DNA of 64,000 nucleotides. It comes from Kocuria rosea subsp. polaris. GTDB lineage: Bacteria > Actinomycetota > Actinomycetes > Actinomycetales > Micrococcaceae. This document shows, in pieces, positions 1 to 10,784 of this stretch. The stretch's first letter is position 1, and each line of letters opens with the position of its first letter. The notes below the pieces were generated by a model. It saw only the letters and a program-made list of their open reading frames with translations. It had not been told where the DNA came from and did not search any database. The position numbers and the translations under genes are program-made. The DNA is taken from NCBI RefSeq assembly GCF_001483755.1, contig NZ_LQBK01000033.1, positions 222,783-286,782 of the forward strand, written 5' to 3'.

Positions 1-2683
<2,683 letters not shown>

Positions 2684-3862
2684 TCAGTCCGGGAAGCCCC
2701 GGAGCAGCCACTCGGCGGCGACGCGGCCGGAGGCCGCCAGGGACGCGTTCTCGGCCGCCCACGCGGCGCGCCGGCGGCGCTCCCGGTCGTTCTCCTCGGC
2801 CCGCTCCGGGTCGAGCCGGCGGTCGAGGGCGGCGATCATGGCCTCGGCCACCGCGTCGGCGTCGTGGTCGACGGCCGCGCCCAGACCGTTGTCCTCGACG
2901 AGCTCGGCGGCGACCCCCGCGCCCGCGTAGACGACCGGCGTCCCGCACGCCGCGGCGGCGTAGATCTTGGTGGGCTTGGTGAAGTCGTAGCCGATGCCCG
3001 GGAGCACCGCGCCCAGGGCGGCGACGGCGCCCCGCGTCCACTGCGCGGTCTCGGCCGCGGGGCGCAGCCCCTCGAAGAGCACGCTCCCCGGCGCGAGCCG
3101 CTCGGCGATCTCCTGCACCCGGTCGATGTCGGAGCCGCGCCCGAAGAAGCGCAGCCGGGCGCCGGGGTGGGCCTCGAGGACCCGCGGCATGGCGCGGACG
3201 AACACGTCGGCGCCCTGCCACTCGGACATCGACCCGGCGTAGACGAAGTAGGGCGCGCCGGGCTCGGCCACGGGCCCGTCGGGGCGGAAGACGTCGGTGT
3301 CGATGCCGTTCTCCGCCACGAGCACCTTCTCCCAGGCCACGCCGGTGACGGACTGCAGCTCACGGCCCATGGCCTCGGAGACGGTGAGCACGCCGGCGGC
3401 CCGGCGCGCCGCGAGGGTCTCCATGACGCGCATGGCTCGCTTCACCGGGGCGGCGACGTCCATCTTCTCGGCGGCGGTGGTCCAGATGTCGGGGGCGTAC
3501 CAGACGTAGGGCCGGCCCCGCAGGAACGAGGACACGAGCACGGCCATGCCCGTGGTGGGCGGCGGCTCGCTGACCACGAGGTCGGCGCGGGTGGCGAGCA
3601 GCCGGAAGAGGACGGGGACGTCGAAGCTGAGGTACTGGACGATGCCGCGCACGTAGTCGAACCGGTCGCGCAGCACGGGCCACCGGCGCACCGGGTAGGG
3701 CTCCGGCTCGATCACGGACCCGGCGGGCGGGCGCGTGGTGAGGACCGTGACCTGGGCGCCGGCCTCGGTCAGCCCTCGGGCCAGGGCCCGCAGCCGGAAG
3801 GACGCGGCGGCGGGCTCGGGGGCGAAGATGCGGCTGACGATGACGATGCGACGGGGAGTCAC
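2684..3862 (-). CDS. Glycosyltransferase family 4 protein
   Basis: Retaining GT-B glycosyltransferase of 392 residues, probably adding a sugar to a surface glycan or lipid precursor in the cytoplasm. The N-terminal domain begins VTPRRIVIVSRIF with a typical GT4 N-terminal strand and a SFRLRALARGL helix. The C-terminal domain has the YAGSMSEWQGADVF start, RFFGRGSD, and FTKPTKIYAAAACGTPVV, the usual donor-binding end of GT4. The GTG start is preceded by AGGTGG 4 bases away; upstream in-frame codons to 3937 are proline-rich and less likely. It is the first gene of a leftward set ending in glf and the GlfT2-like gene, which suggests a role in the same polymer. Substrate cannot be read from sequence. 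Confidence 0.85.
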   Translation of the reverse strand: MTPRRIVIVSRIFAPEPAAASFRLRALARGLTEAGAQVTVLTTRPPAGSVIEPEPYPVRRWPVLRDRFDYVRGIVQYLSFDVPVLFRLLATRADLVVSEPPPTTGMAVLVSSFLRGRPYVWYAPDIWTTAAEKMDVAAPVKRAMRVMETLAARRAAGVLTVSEAMGRELQSVTGVAWEKVLVAENGIDTDVFRPDGPVAEPGAPYFVYAGSMSEWQGADVFVRAMPRVLEAHPGARLRFFGRGSDIDRVQEIAERLAPGSVLFEGLRPAAETAQWTRGAVAALGAVLPGIGYDFTKPTKIYAAAACGTPVVYAGAGVAAELVEDNGLGAAVDHDADAVAEAMIAALDRRLDPERAEENDRERRRRAAWAAENASLAASGRVAAEWLLRGFPD

Positions 3863-4009
3863 GGGACCACCTGTTCGGAGCTGCTCGACGGGAGGGGACG
3901 GGGCCGGGCACGACGTCGACGGGCGCGGGCGGTTCAACTGTACTGGTCCCGGCCGGCGGTCCCGGCCGGGCGCGCCACCGGGCGGCGGCGGACGGATCCG
4001 GCGGGCCCG

Positions 4010-4408
4010 CTACCGGACGGTGCGGCTCGTCCACGCGAGCACGTCCGGGCGGAAGAGCAGGACGAGCACGACGACGGCCGGGGCGGCCGTCGCGAGCCCG
4101 GGTCCCCACTGCCCCGACCGGAGCAGGGGGTAGGCGAGCACCAGGAGGAAGAGCTGGACCACGAGCGCTGCTGCGCGGGGCCACCGGAAGCCGCGCCAGA
4201 GGCCCCGGCCGACGCGCAGCAGCCAGAAGGCGCCCCCGAGGAACACCGCCGTGAGGAACACCGTCCCGCCCGTGGTGAGGGGGTCCCCGAACAGGAGCGT
4301 CCAGACGAGGCGCAGCCCGGCCCCCGCGAGGACCAGGGCCTCGAGCAGGACCACGCCGGTCAGGACGGCGACCGCGGGCGGCCGGGCCGCCTGGGAGGGG
4401 GCGGGCAT
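4010..4408 (-). CDS. Small integral membrane protein, function unknown
   Basis: 132-residue hydrophobic protein with about four predicted membrane segments (roughly residues 11-35, 46-62, 75-92 and 100-117) separated by short Arg-rich loops such as RVGRGLWRGFRWPR. The ATG start (MPAPSQ) has AAGGAG 6 bases upstream; the reading frame continues further upstream but without an RBS. I do not recognise a domain. It is leftward, 147 bases from the GT4 gene start, so it could be in the same transcript, and it is divergent from whiB1. No catalytic motif is visible. Confidence 0.72.
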   Translation of the reverse strand: MPAPSQAARPPAVAVLTGVVLLEALVLAGAGLRLVWTLLFGDPLTTGGTVFLTAVFLGGAFWLLRVGRGLWRGFRWPRAAALVVQLFLLVLAYPLLRSGQWGPGLATAAPAVVVLVLLFRPDVLAWTSRTVR

Positions 4409-4726
4409 GGGGTTCTCCTTCCGGCGGTGCGGCGGGCGCGGGCGGCGGCGCTCCCCCGCCACCCTAGTCCGCCGGCCGCCGGGGCGGGGCGCCGGCCGGG
4501 CCCCGGGGCCGTCCGTGCGGGGCGCGCTGTGAGCAACGACTCACCGAACGACGTGTGACGCGGCCCGCAAACCCTTGTCCGCACCCCTCCGGCGTGGGAA
4601 AGTGGACGTCAGTTCTTCACAAGGCCCGTGCGAATGGGCCTTTTCTCTTGTCCCGGACGCCGCTGCCGCAGGATCGTTCTGCCCTGCGCCGACGGGACCC
4701 GCCCTTGAAAGGAGCGATCGCTGACC
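4409..4726. other. Intergenic region between membrane-protein gene and whiB1
   Basis: 318 bases without a convincing gene. It should hold the promoter of the leftward membrane-protein gene and the promoter and long leader of whiB1. The only strong structure I see is the terminator-like hairpin at 4621-4650, listed separately. No clear -35/-10 pair stands out in the rest. Confidence 0.5.
4621..4650 (+). terminator. Terminator-like hairpin in the whiB1 leader
   Basis: AAGGCCC (4621-4627), an 8-base loop, GGGCCTT (4636-4642), then TTCTCTTG. On the plus strand the stem runs into TTTTCTCTT, a U-rich tail that is exceptional in this GC-rich DNA. There is no plus-strand gene upstream for it to terminate; it lies about 77 bases before the whiB1 ATG, so it looks like a leader attenuator or the 3' end of a short RNA. 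Confidence 0.5.
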
Positions 4727-4975
4727 ATGGATTGGCGTAGCCGCGCAGCATGCCTGGAGAAGGATCCCGAGCTGTTCTTCCCCGTGGGCAACACCGGACC
4801 TGCTCTCCTCCAGATCGAGGAGGCCAAGGCCGTGTGCCGCAGCTGCCCGGTGATGGACACGTGTCTCCAGTGGGCCCTCGAGTCCGGCCAGGACGCCGGC
4901 GTCTGGGGCGGGATGAGCGAGGACGAGCGCCGCGCCCTCAAGCGCCGCGCCGCGCGCGCCCGCCGCGCCTCCTGA
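4727..4975 (+). CDS. whiB1: WhiB1-type iron-sulfur transcription regulator
   Basis: 82-residue Wbl protein. It has the four [4Fe-4S] cysteine ligands C9, C37, C40 and C46 in the WhiB1 spacing, the GVWGG turn, and a basic C-terminus (KRRAARARRAS) for DNA contact. The opening MDWRSRAAC and PELFFPVG segments closely match the WhiB1 subgroup rather than WhiB2, 3 or 7. In mycobacteria WhiB1 is essential, binds the primary sigma factor and its cluster reacts with nitric oxide; that role is inferred here. The AAAGGAG RBS is about 12 bases before the ATG, which is long. A GC-rich hairpin follows the stop. Confidence 0.95.
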   Translation: MDWRSRAACLEKDPELFFPVGNTGPALLQIEEAKAVCRSCPVMDTCLQWALESGQDAGVWGGMSEDERRALKRRAARARRAS

Positions 4976-4990
4976 GCGCTCCGTCCGCAC

Positions 4991-5025
4991 CGAGGACCGG
5001 GAACCCCGCGGGGTCCCGGTCCTCG
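4991..5025. terminator. Bidirectional terminator between whiB1 and histidine kinase
   Basis: Near-perfect inverted repeat: CGAGGACCGGGAACCCC, a single central base, CGGGGTCCCGGTCCTCG. It separates the convergent whiB1 and histidine-kinase genes and has no U-tract, as is usual for high-GC actinobacterial hairpins. Confidence 0.7.
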
Positions 5026-5042
5026 CCGCTTCCCGGACCTGC

Positions 5043-6596
5043 CTAGTCGTCGAGCCGGGCGCACACCGTGACCTCGGTGCCCCCGCCCTGCCGGGGGACC
5101 CAGCGGATCCAGCCCCCCAGCTCGCCCGCCACTAGGGTGCGCACGATCTGCATCCCCAGTCCCTCGCCGCTGCCCGCCCTGCGGAGGGCGCCGGCCCCGG
5201 ACTCCTCGATGACGACGCCGCCCATCCCGGCGCCGTCGTCGCTCACCACGACCTCCAGCAGCTGACCGGCGCCGTCCTCGTCCTGCACGCGGCACACCTC
5301 CAGGGTCACCGTGCCGGTCCGGTCGGCGAGACCGTGCTCCACGGCGTTGGTGACGAGCTCGTTGATCACGAGCGCCAGCGGGGTGGCCAGGCGGGTCGGC
5401 AGCTCGCCGAACTCTCCGATCATCCGGGTGTGCACCGTCTGCTCGGGGGACGCCACCTCCGCGGCGAGCCGGAACTGCCGGGCGACGAGCTCGTCGAAGT
5501 CCACGTTCTGCGTGAACCCCTGCGAGAGCGTCTCGTGCACCATCGCGATGGTCGCGACGCGGCGCATGGCCTGTTCGAGCCCGTGCCGCGCCTCGTCCGT
5601 CGTCATCCGCCGGGCCTGCAGCCGCAGCAGCGCGGAGACCGTCTGCAGGTTGTTCTTGACGCGGTGGTGGATCTCCCGGACGGTCGCGTCCTTCGACACG
5701 AGCTCCAGGTCCCGGCGGCGCAGCTCGGTGACGTCCCGGCAGAGCAGCACCGCCCCGAGCCGGCCGGAGCGGTCCCGCAGCGGGACGGAGCGGAAGTTCA
5801 CGCTCACGCGGGCGCCCTCCACCTCGGTGCGCCACGCCGTCCGTCCGCTGAGCACGGGGGCCAGGGTCTCGTCCGCATCCGCCCCCGGGACCAGCACGGG
5901 GGGCACGAGGTCCATGAGCCGCTCCCCGAGCAGCTCGCCGTCGACCCCCAGCCGGCGCAGCGCCGACTCCGCATTGGGCGAGACGTAGGTCACGCGGTCC
6001 TCGGCGTCGAGTCGGATCGCCCCGTCGCCCACCCGGGGCGCGCCCCGTCGGGATCCCGTCGGGGCGGAGAAGTCCGGCCAGAGGCCCTCGTTGGCCATCC
6101 GCAGCAGCGCGTCCGCGGTCTCGCGGTAGACGACCTCCTGCCGTGAGGCCACCGGCCCCCCGGCCCGGCCTGCGTGCAGGCTCAGCAGGGCGAGCGTGCG
6201 CCCCTTGCGCACCAGCGGCACGACCCGGATCGGCTCGGGCACGCCCGTCCCGTCCCCGGCAGGGCGCACCCGCTCGATCCGCCGGCCCACCCAGGCGGCC
6301 CGCAGGGGCCCGCTCAGCTCGTCGGGCAGCAGCTCGCCGACCAGGTCCTGGTGGAAGACCGTGGGGCCCGTCGAGGGCCGCACGTGGGCGAGCACCCGGA
6401 ACGGGCTGCCGGGAGCGGGCATCCCGCGGCCGTTGCCGCTGCCCGCGGCCGGGATGTAGTCGGCCGGGAAGCTGAGGACGAGGTCGCCGAAGGCGAGGTC
6501 GGAGATGAGCTGCCAGTCGCCCACGAGCAGGTGTAGCCACTCGTAGTCCCCGGGGCCGAAGTCCTGGGTGTCCCTGAGCGGTTCCGTGAACGCCAC
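5043..6596 (-). CDS. PdtaS-like sensor histidine kinase (HisKA_2 family)
   Basis: Cytosolic two-component sensor kinase of 517 residues without membrane segments. Order: N-terminal GAF-like sensor (about 15-170), PAS domain (about 195-300), HisKA_2 dimerisation/phosphoacceptor region with an HHRVKNNLQ box (about 310-318), and a HATPase domain with NELVTNAVEHG (N box), DDGAG and GEGLGMQIV. This matches Mycobacterium tuberculosis PdtaS, which signals to the RNA-binding antiterminator PdtaR. No response regulator is next to it here. The GTG start (VAFTEPL) has GGGAGG 4 bases upstream. It begins 50 bases after the CpaE-like gene, so it may be read from the same transcript. Confidence 0.88.
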   Translation of the reverse strand: MAFTEPLRDTQDFGPGDYEWLHLLVGDWQLISDLAFGDLVLSFPADYIPAAGSGNGRGMPAPGSPFRVLAHVRPSTGPTVFHQDLVGELLPDELSGPLRAAWVGRRIERVRPAGDGTGVPEPIRVVPLVRKGRTLALLSLHAGRAGGPVASRQEVVYRETADALLRMANEGLWPDFSAPTGSRRGAPRVGDGAIRLDAEDRVTYVSPNAESALRRLGVDGELLGERLMDLVPPVLVPGADADETLAPVLSGRTAWRTEVEGARVSVNFRSVPLRDRSGRLGAVLLCRDVTELRRRDLELVSKDATVREIHHRVKNNLQTVSALLRLQARRMTTDEARHGLEQAMRRVATIAMVHETLSQGFTQNVDFDELVARQFRLAAEVASPEQTVHTRMIGEFGELPTRLATPLALVINELVTNAVEHGLADRTGTVTLEVCRVQDEDGAGQLLEVVVSDDGAGMGGVVIEESGAGALRRAGSGEGLGMQIVRTLVAGELGGWIRWVPRQGGGTEVTVCARLDD

Positions 6597-6645
6597 ATCG
6601 CCTCCCGTGGTCGCAGCTGGGGAGGCCCGGACGGCGCCCCCGCGA

Positions 6646-7989
6646 TCAGCGCCGCAGCCAGGCCCCGATCCTGCCGCCCAGCCTAGTACCGTGCACGGGC
6701 GGACTCCCGTCCGCCTCCGGCGCCCCGGCGCCGGCGAGCACCCGGCCGGCCAGCGTGCGGAACGCGGCGCGCGCGGACGACCCCGCAGAGGTCTCCGCCA
6801 GGACGGCCCCCGCCAGCAGCGCCTCGTCGAGGGTCTCCGGGTCCCACGGCACGAACTGCTCGAGCGCCGGCCCGGAGCCGAAGCGCGCCCAGGCCTCGCG
6901 GATCCCCAGCTCGGGGGAGCGTCCCGCCGCCGAGCGGCGCAGCTTGTTGACGACGACGACGAGGCGGGCCCCGGGCGCGGCCGCGGCGACGTCCGGCAGG
7001 CCCTTGACCAGCCGCGGCACGCCGATGGTGTCCGCGGCGCCCACCGCGACCACCACGTCCGCGCGCTCCAGGACCGTGAGGGCCGCGGCGTGCCGGCGAG
7101 GAGCCATGGTGTCGACCGTGAGCTCCTCGTCGGCCTCGAGCGCAAAGCCGCAGTCCACCACCGTGGTCCCGAACTCCTGGGCCGAGCGCTCGAGCACCGC
7201 CGCGACGGCGCTCGAGCGCAGCTCCGGCCAGCGGTCCTGGCGGGTCAGGCCCGTGAGCACCCGGACGGTGCGCCCGGCGACGGCCACGTCGGCGGCCGTC
7301 CGGCGCAGGGCCGCGCCGTCGAGCCGCCCCTGGTCGGCCAGGCGGCACGCCTGGGCCAGGCCCGCGGCCTCGTCCAGCATCCCGAGCGCCGCGGCCACGG
7401 ACGGGCCGTAGGTGTCCGCGTCCACGAGCGCCGTGTCCTGCCCGAGGAGAGCCAGCTCGGCGGCGAGGTTGACGGCCACCGTGGTCCGTCCCGGCGCTCC
7501 GGTGGGCCCCCACACCGCCACGATCCGACCCCCGCCCCGGGGGCCGGACGGCACCTCGTCGCCGGAGTCCGCCCCGGTCCGCGGGTCCGCGTCCGCCGCG
7601 CGGTCCGGCGCGACCACGTCGGCGTAGCCGACGGCGCTCGGCGCGCCCGCCGCGGCCGCGACGGCCTCCTCGACGAGGCGTGCGGCGTCCTCCGGGTCCG
7701 TGTGCTCCGGGACGACCACGGCGCCCAGGCCGGCGAGGCGGCGGTGGTCGTGGCCCTCCAGCACGAGCAGCGCCGCGCCGCCGAGCCGGATCTGCTCCAG
7801 CAGGCTCGCCGTGAGGTCCTCGGCGCCCTCCGCGACGAGCGCGGCCCGGCCGAGCCCGGCGCGTGCCGCGGCCAGCAGCTCCGTGAGGTCGAGGCAGCGG
7901 CGCACCACCGTGACCGGCCCGTGCAGCCGTTCGATCCCGTCGACGAGAGGCCACGTCGAGACCCCGAGGGCCATGACCGGCAGGACCAT
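6646..7989 (-). CDS. CpaE/TadZ-like MinD-superfamily ATPase
   Basis: 447-residue protein with an N-terminal receiver-like or flexible part (1-155) and a C-terminal ParA/MinD-type domain. The P-loop reads GPTGAPGRTTVAVN near residue 168, so the usual Walker A lysine is arginine. TALVDADTYGPSVAAALG (switch I-like), TTVVDCGF and VVVNKLRR follow. CpaE/TadZ proteins place Tad/Flp pilus machinery in the cell, but no other tad gene is in the window, so a pilus role is only a suggestion. The ATG overlaps the SAF-gene stop by one base (TGATG), indicating coupled translation with a CpaB-like partner. Confidence 0.75.
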   Translation of the reverse strand: MVLPVMALGVSTWPLVDGIERLHGPVTVVRRCLDLTELLAAARAGLGRAALVAEGAEDLTASLLEQIRLGGAALLVLEGHDHRRLAGLGAVVVPEHTDPEDAARLVEEAVAAAAGAPSAVGYADVVAPDRAADADPRTGADSGDEVPSGPRGGGRIVAVWGPTGAPGRTTVAVNLAAELALLGQDTALVDADTYGPSVAAALGMLDEAAGLAQACRLADQGRLDGAALRRTAADVAVAGRTVRVLTGLTRQDRWPELRSSAVAAVLERSAQEFGTTVVDCGFALEADEELTVDTMAPRRHAAALTVLERADVVVAVGAADTIGVPRLVKGLPDVAAAAPGARLVVVVNKLRRSAAGRSPELGIREAWARFGSGPALEQFVPWDPETLDEALLAGAVLAETSAGSSARAAFRTLAGRVLAGAGAPEADGSPPVHGTRLGGRIGAWLRR

Positions 7990-8642
7990 CACCGGCCGCC
8001 CGCGGGGTTCCACACGAGCGTGACCCGGGCGTCGTTGCCGAGCGCGTCCACGAGCTCCTCCATCGGGTCCTCCTCCACCAGCACGTGCACCACGGTGCCG
8101 CGGCCCGCGCCGAGGGCGGTCTCCTCCGCCTGCACCCCGGCGATCTCGGCGGCGGGCAGCAGCAGGCGGGCCGGTTCGTGGCCGCGGCCCGAGGGCTTCT
8201 GCGCGGCGACCCAGACGTCCACGCGCGTGCCCGCCCCGGCGTCCTGGGGCAGCGGGTGCTCCACCGGCACGGCGACCGGCTTGCGGTCCAGCCGGTCCGC
8301 GGTGCCCAGGGCGGTGCCGGGCAGCAGCTGGCCCGCCGGGATCCGCTGCGTGGCGACGGTGCCCGGGCCCGGGGCGTCGTCCGCCGGGACGTACAGGTCC
8401 GCCGCGTCCTGCAGCCGGACGTCCACGGCCACGACGTCCTCCCCGGTCACCTCCTGGCCGACCTCGATGTCCGCGGCCGCCGCGAGGTAGGGGTCCGTCC
8501 GGTTCGTGGCGGAGACCACGGCGGTCACCCCGGCGACGGAGAGCAGCACGAGCAGCAGCCCGGTGAGCAGCCGGGGGTCCCGCCAGGTCGGTCTCCGGAA
8601 CCGGGCCGACGGGGCGTCCGTGCCCCTGACCGTGCCGCTCAT
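7989..8642 (-). CDS. SAF-domain membrane protein (CpaB/RcpC-like)
   Basis: 217 residues: basic N-terminus, one membrane segment (about 25-46), then an extracytoplasmic SAF-type domain beginning ADIEVGQEVTGEDV and including a second half IPAGQLLPGTALG. SAF domains of this kind occur in CpaB/RcpC, the outer assembly component of Tad/Flp pili, and in antifreeze/flagellar FlgA-like proteins. Immediate translational coupling to the CpaE-like ATPase supports a CpaB-like assignment. The ATG start has only a weak AGAGGCGG upstream. It is divergent from the small HTH gene. Confidence 0.72.
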   Translation of the reverse strand: MSGTVRGTDAPSARFRRPTWRDPRLLTGLLLVLLSVAGVTAVVSATNRTDPYLAAAADIEVGQEVTGEDVVAVDVRLQDAADLYVPADDAPGPGTVATQRIPAGQLLPGTALGTADRLDRKPVAVPVEHPLPQDAGAGTRVDVWVAAQKPSGRGHEPARLLLPAAEIAGVQAEETALGAGRGTVVHVLVEEDPMEELVDALGNDARVTLVWNPAGGR

Positions 8643-8878
8643 CGGCGACCGCCTCTCTCGATGCTCGGCACGGCCGTGGGGACCGCGCTCGTCGCCCACA
8701 TTGTGCCCGCGCGCGTGGGGCCGCGGGAACGGTCCGGTGCACAACTGGGGACAGGATCGGGGCCGGCCGGTCCCGCGGCCGGCCCCCGTCGTGGTCCCCC
8801 GCATGTGGACGGGCGGCCGTCCCGCCCGTTCGGTGGCAGACTGGAACGGGAGAGCAACCACGAGCAAGGAGGCGGGAG

Positions 8879-9094
8879 ATGGCGCAGCAGCGCTTCCTGA
8901 CCTTGGCGGACGTCGCCGAGATCCTCAACATCTCGGCCGCGCAGGCGAGGGCTCTCGTGCGCAGCGGAGAGCTGCCCGCCATCCAGGTGGGCGGACGCGG
9001 CCAGTGGCGTGTCGAGACCGCCAAGCTGGAGGAGTACATCGCGCGGGGGTACGAGCGCACGGCCGAGGCGGTGCGCTCGGGCGCAGCCGACTGA
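8879..9094 (+). CDS. Small helix-turn-helix DNA-binding protein (MerR/excisionase-like, HTH_17)
   Basis: 71-residue protein that is almost entirely a winged helix-turn-helix: FLTLADVAEILNISAAQARALV, then a wing containing GGRGQWRVETAKLEEYI. Size and layout resemble BldC-like actinobacterial regulators, which bind DNA cooperatively on short direct repeats. AAGGAGG lies about 6 bases before the ATG. Direct CATCAAA repeats of 10-base period lie 740 bases downstream before the LysM gene and could be a target, but that is inference. Confidence 0.85.
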   Translation: MAQQRFLTLADVAEILNISAAQARALVRSGELPAIQVGGRGQWRVETAKLEEYIARGYERTAEAVRSGAAD

Positions 9095-9121
9095 TCCGCC
9101 GGGAGGACTCCCGCGGCGGCC

Positions 9122-9685
9122 TCACCGCGCGCTGAGCGAGGAGACGCAGACCAGGGCGGGGAACGGGACGGCGCGCAGCGCGGTCACGCTGCTCCGCCTC
9201 CGGTAGTCGTCGTCGGGGTGCAGGGCCAGGTCGAAGAAGTCCGAGCCCACCCGGTCGACCGTTCCCTCGAGCTCGCCGAGCGGCCCTCCGCCGGAGAGCC
9301 GCACCCGCACCCCGGTCCGGGCCCGCGCCAGGGCGCGCAGCGCGTGCCCCAGGCCGAGCCGCAGCGCCACCGTGTCCGCACCGGGCGTCCACCCCCGGCC
9401 GAGGGACTCCCACCACAGGGCGGCGCCCAGCGGCACGAGGTGCTGGGTCCCCCGGTCCTCGAGCGCGACCCATCCGGCGCCCACCGTGCCCACCCGGCCC
9501 TCGACGGGCACGGCCCCCGCGAGCAGGGCCCGGACGGGCTCGCCCTGCCGCAGCCGCAGCCGGTCCGCCAGGCGCACCCGGGAGTACTCCGCGCGGGCCT
9601 GCTCGGCGGCCTCCTCCTCCAGTCCCAGCTGGTGCGCGGAGGCCAGCTGCGACTCCATGTCCGCGAACAGCTGCTCCCAGCGCAC
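9122..9685 (-). CDS. Conserved hypothetical protein
   Basis: 187 residues, soluble, no signal peptide. N-terminal helix MRWEQLFADMESQL plus a Glu/Ala-rich helical stretch, then a mainly beta region with repeated short strands (VGTVGAGWVALED; VRVRLSGGG; LEGTVDRVGSDFFDLAL), which looks like a small barrel fold, possibly Sm-like. No catalytic motif. The GTG start has GAAGGGGG 7 bases upstream. It is convergent with the HTH gene (27-base gap) and divergent from the LysM gene. I do not know its function. Confidence 0.78.
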   Translation of the reverse strand: MRWEQLFADMESQLASAHQLGLEEEAAEQARAEYSRVRLADRLRLRQGEPVRALLAGAVPVEGRVGTVGAGWVALEDRGTQHLVPLGAALWWESLGRGWTPGADTVALRLGLGHALRALARARTGVRVRLSGGGPLGELEGTVDRVGSDFFDLALHPDDDYRRRSSVTALRAVPFPALVCVSSLSAR

Positions 9686-9835
9686 GGCAGCGCCCCCTTC
9701 CGGCGTCCGGTCCGTCCGGCCGCGCAGGGCCTCAACCTAGGTGCCCGCCCCGGACCGGTCAAGGAACGCCGTGTCCACCGCGCCGGACGCAGACCTTTAC
9801 ACCGGCCGCCCCCTGGTGCTACCAATGCCTCAAGA

Positions 9836-9872
9836 CATCAAACGGCATCAAACAGCATCAAATGCCACCAAG
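9836..9872. repeat. Four CATCAAA-type direct repeats with 10-base period
   Basis: CATCAAA at 9836-9842, 9846-9852 and 9856-9862, then the variant CACCAAG at 9866-9872, all in the same orientation with exactly 10 bases between starts. The array is AT-rich in a GC-rich setting and ends 21 bases before the LysM ATG. One-turn spacing is typical of cooperative head-to-tail binding of a regulator on one DNA face. Confidence 0.75.
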
Positions 9873-9893
9873 TAGCTGTCATCGGGGGACGCC

Positions 9894-10640
9894 ATGGCCG
9901 GCACGCCACGACCCGCACGCACCACCGCCGCTCCGCTGTGGTCGGTGCTCGCGATCCCCGTCCTGGGCCTGGCCACCGCGGCCTGCGGCGCGGCCCTGAC
10001 CCGCGGCGCCGGCCGTCCTTCCGGAGGCCCGGACACCGAGGCGCTGATCGGGCTGGCGGCGGCCGCGCTCGGCTGCGCCGTGGTGGTGGCCTGGACCCTC
10101 GCCGCCGCGCTCGCGGTGCTCGCGGTGCTGGCCGGCCGCCGCCGCTGGGAACGCCTCGCCGGGGTCTGCCGGCGGTGCTCCCCCGCCCTGCTGCGCCGTG
10201 CGGCGGCCGCCGCCCTGGGCCTGCAGCTGCTCGCGGCCCCGGGCGCGCTCGCCGACGACACGCCCTCCCCGTTCTGGGACGCCGGGGCAGCCGCCCAGGA
10301 GGCCCCGGGCACGCCGGCCCCCGCCCCGGCACCCGGACCCGCGTCCGGCCCCGACGCCGGCGCCGAGGCGGAGACCGTTCCCGCTCCCCCGGCGGCACCG
10401 GAGCCCTGCGGTCGCCGGCCCGTGGCGGCGGAGCGCACGGTGGACGGCGCCGTCACGGTCCTGCGCGGGGACACGCTGTGGTCCCTCACGGCCGCCCAGC
10501 TGGGGCCGGAGGCCACCGACGAGCAGATCGCCCGCGCGTGGCCCCGCTGGTACGCGCTGAACCGGCACGTGCTCGTGGACGGGCCGCACCGGCTCCTGCC
10601 CGGCCAGCGGCTCCTGGTGCCCGGCCCCGGAGGACCCTGA
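9894..10640 (+). CDS. Membrane-anchored LysM-domain protein
   Basis: 248 residues with three hydrophobic segments (about 15-36, 50-80 and 100-120), a low-complexity Ala/Pro-rich linker, and a C-terminal LysM-like module. The module includes VTVLRGDTLWSLTAAQLG and ends HRLLPGQRLLVPGPGGP. LysM modules bind peptidoglycan, so the protein probably links membrane and wall. It is followed by the Rv3235-family gene and secA, an association I recall in other Actinobacteria. GGGGGAC lies just before the ATG. The CATCAAA array is directly upstream and is the likely control site. Confidence 0.85.
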   Translation: MAGTPRPARTTAAPLWSVLAIPVLGLATAACGAALTRGAGRPSGGPDTEALIGLAAAALGCAVVVAWTLAAALAVLAVLAGRRRWERLAGVCRRCSPALLRRAAAAALGLQLLAAPGALADDTPSPFWDAGAAAQEAPGTPAPAPAPGPASGPDAGAEAETVPAPPAAPEPCGRRPVAAERTVDGAVTVLRGDTLWSLTAAQLGPEATDEQIARAWPRWYALNRHVLVDGPHRLLPGQRLLVPGPGGP

Positions 10641-10694
10641 CCCGCCCGCGCCCCGTCCCGGCCCGGAGCGGGACCGCCCGAACCCTGACACGTT

Positions 10695-10766
10695 GCAGGA
10701 CCACAGCACCCCAGGAACACAGCACCACAGCACCGCAGGACCACAGCACCGCAGGACGACAGCACC
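10695..10766. repeat. 16-base tandem repeats between LysM and Rv3235-family genes
   Basis: Consensus GCAGGACCACAGCACC. Full units at 10695-10710, 10711-10726, 10735-10750 and 10751-10766, with a half unit ACAGCACC at 10727-10734. Units differ at one or two positions. The array is intergenic and ends 18 bases before the next ATG, overlapping the region where an RBS or promoter would sit. Confidence 0.85.
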
Positions 10767-10784
10767 GCTCCCAGGAGGCCCGCC

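Noticed and set aside
8735..8760. DnaA-box-like GTGCACAACTGGGGACAG before the SAF gene
   Set aside because: Single, poor match to TTRTCCACA; no cluster of boxes and no dnaA/dnaN nearby, so no origin is claimed.
10695..10766. CRISPR-like array
   Set aside because: Units are adjacent without spacers and only 16 bases long; this is a tandem minisatellite.
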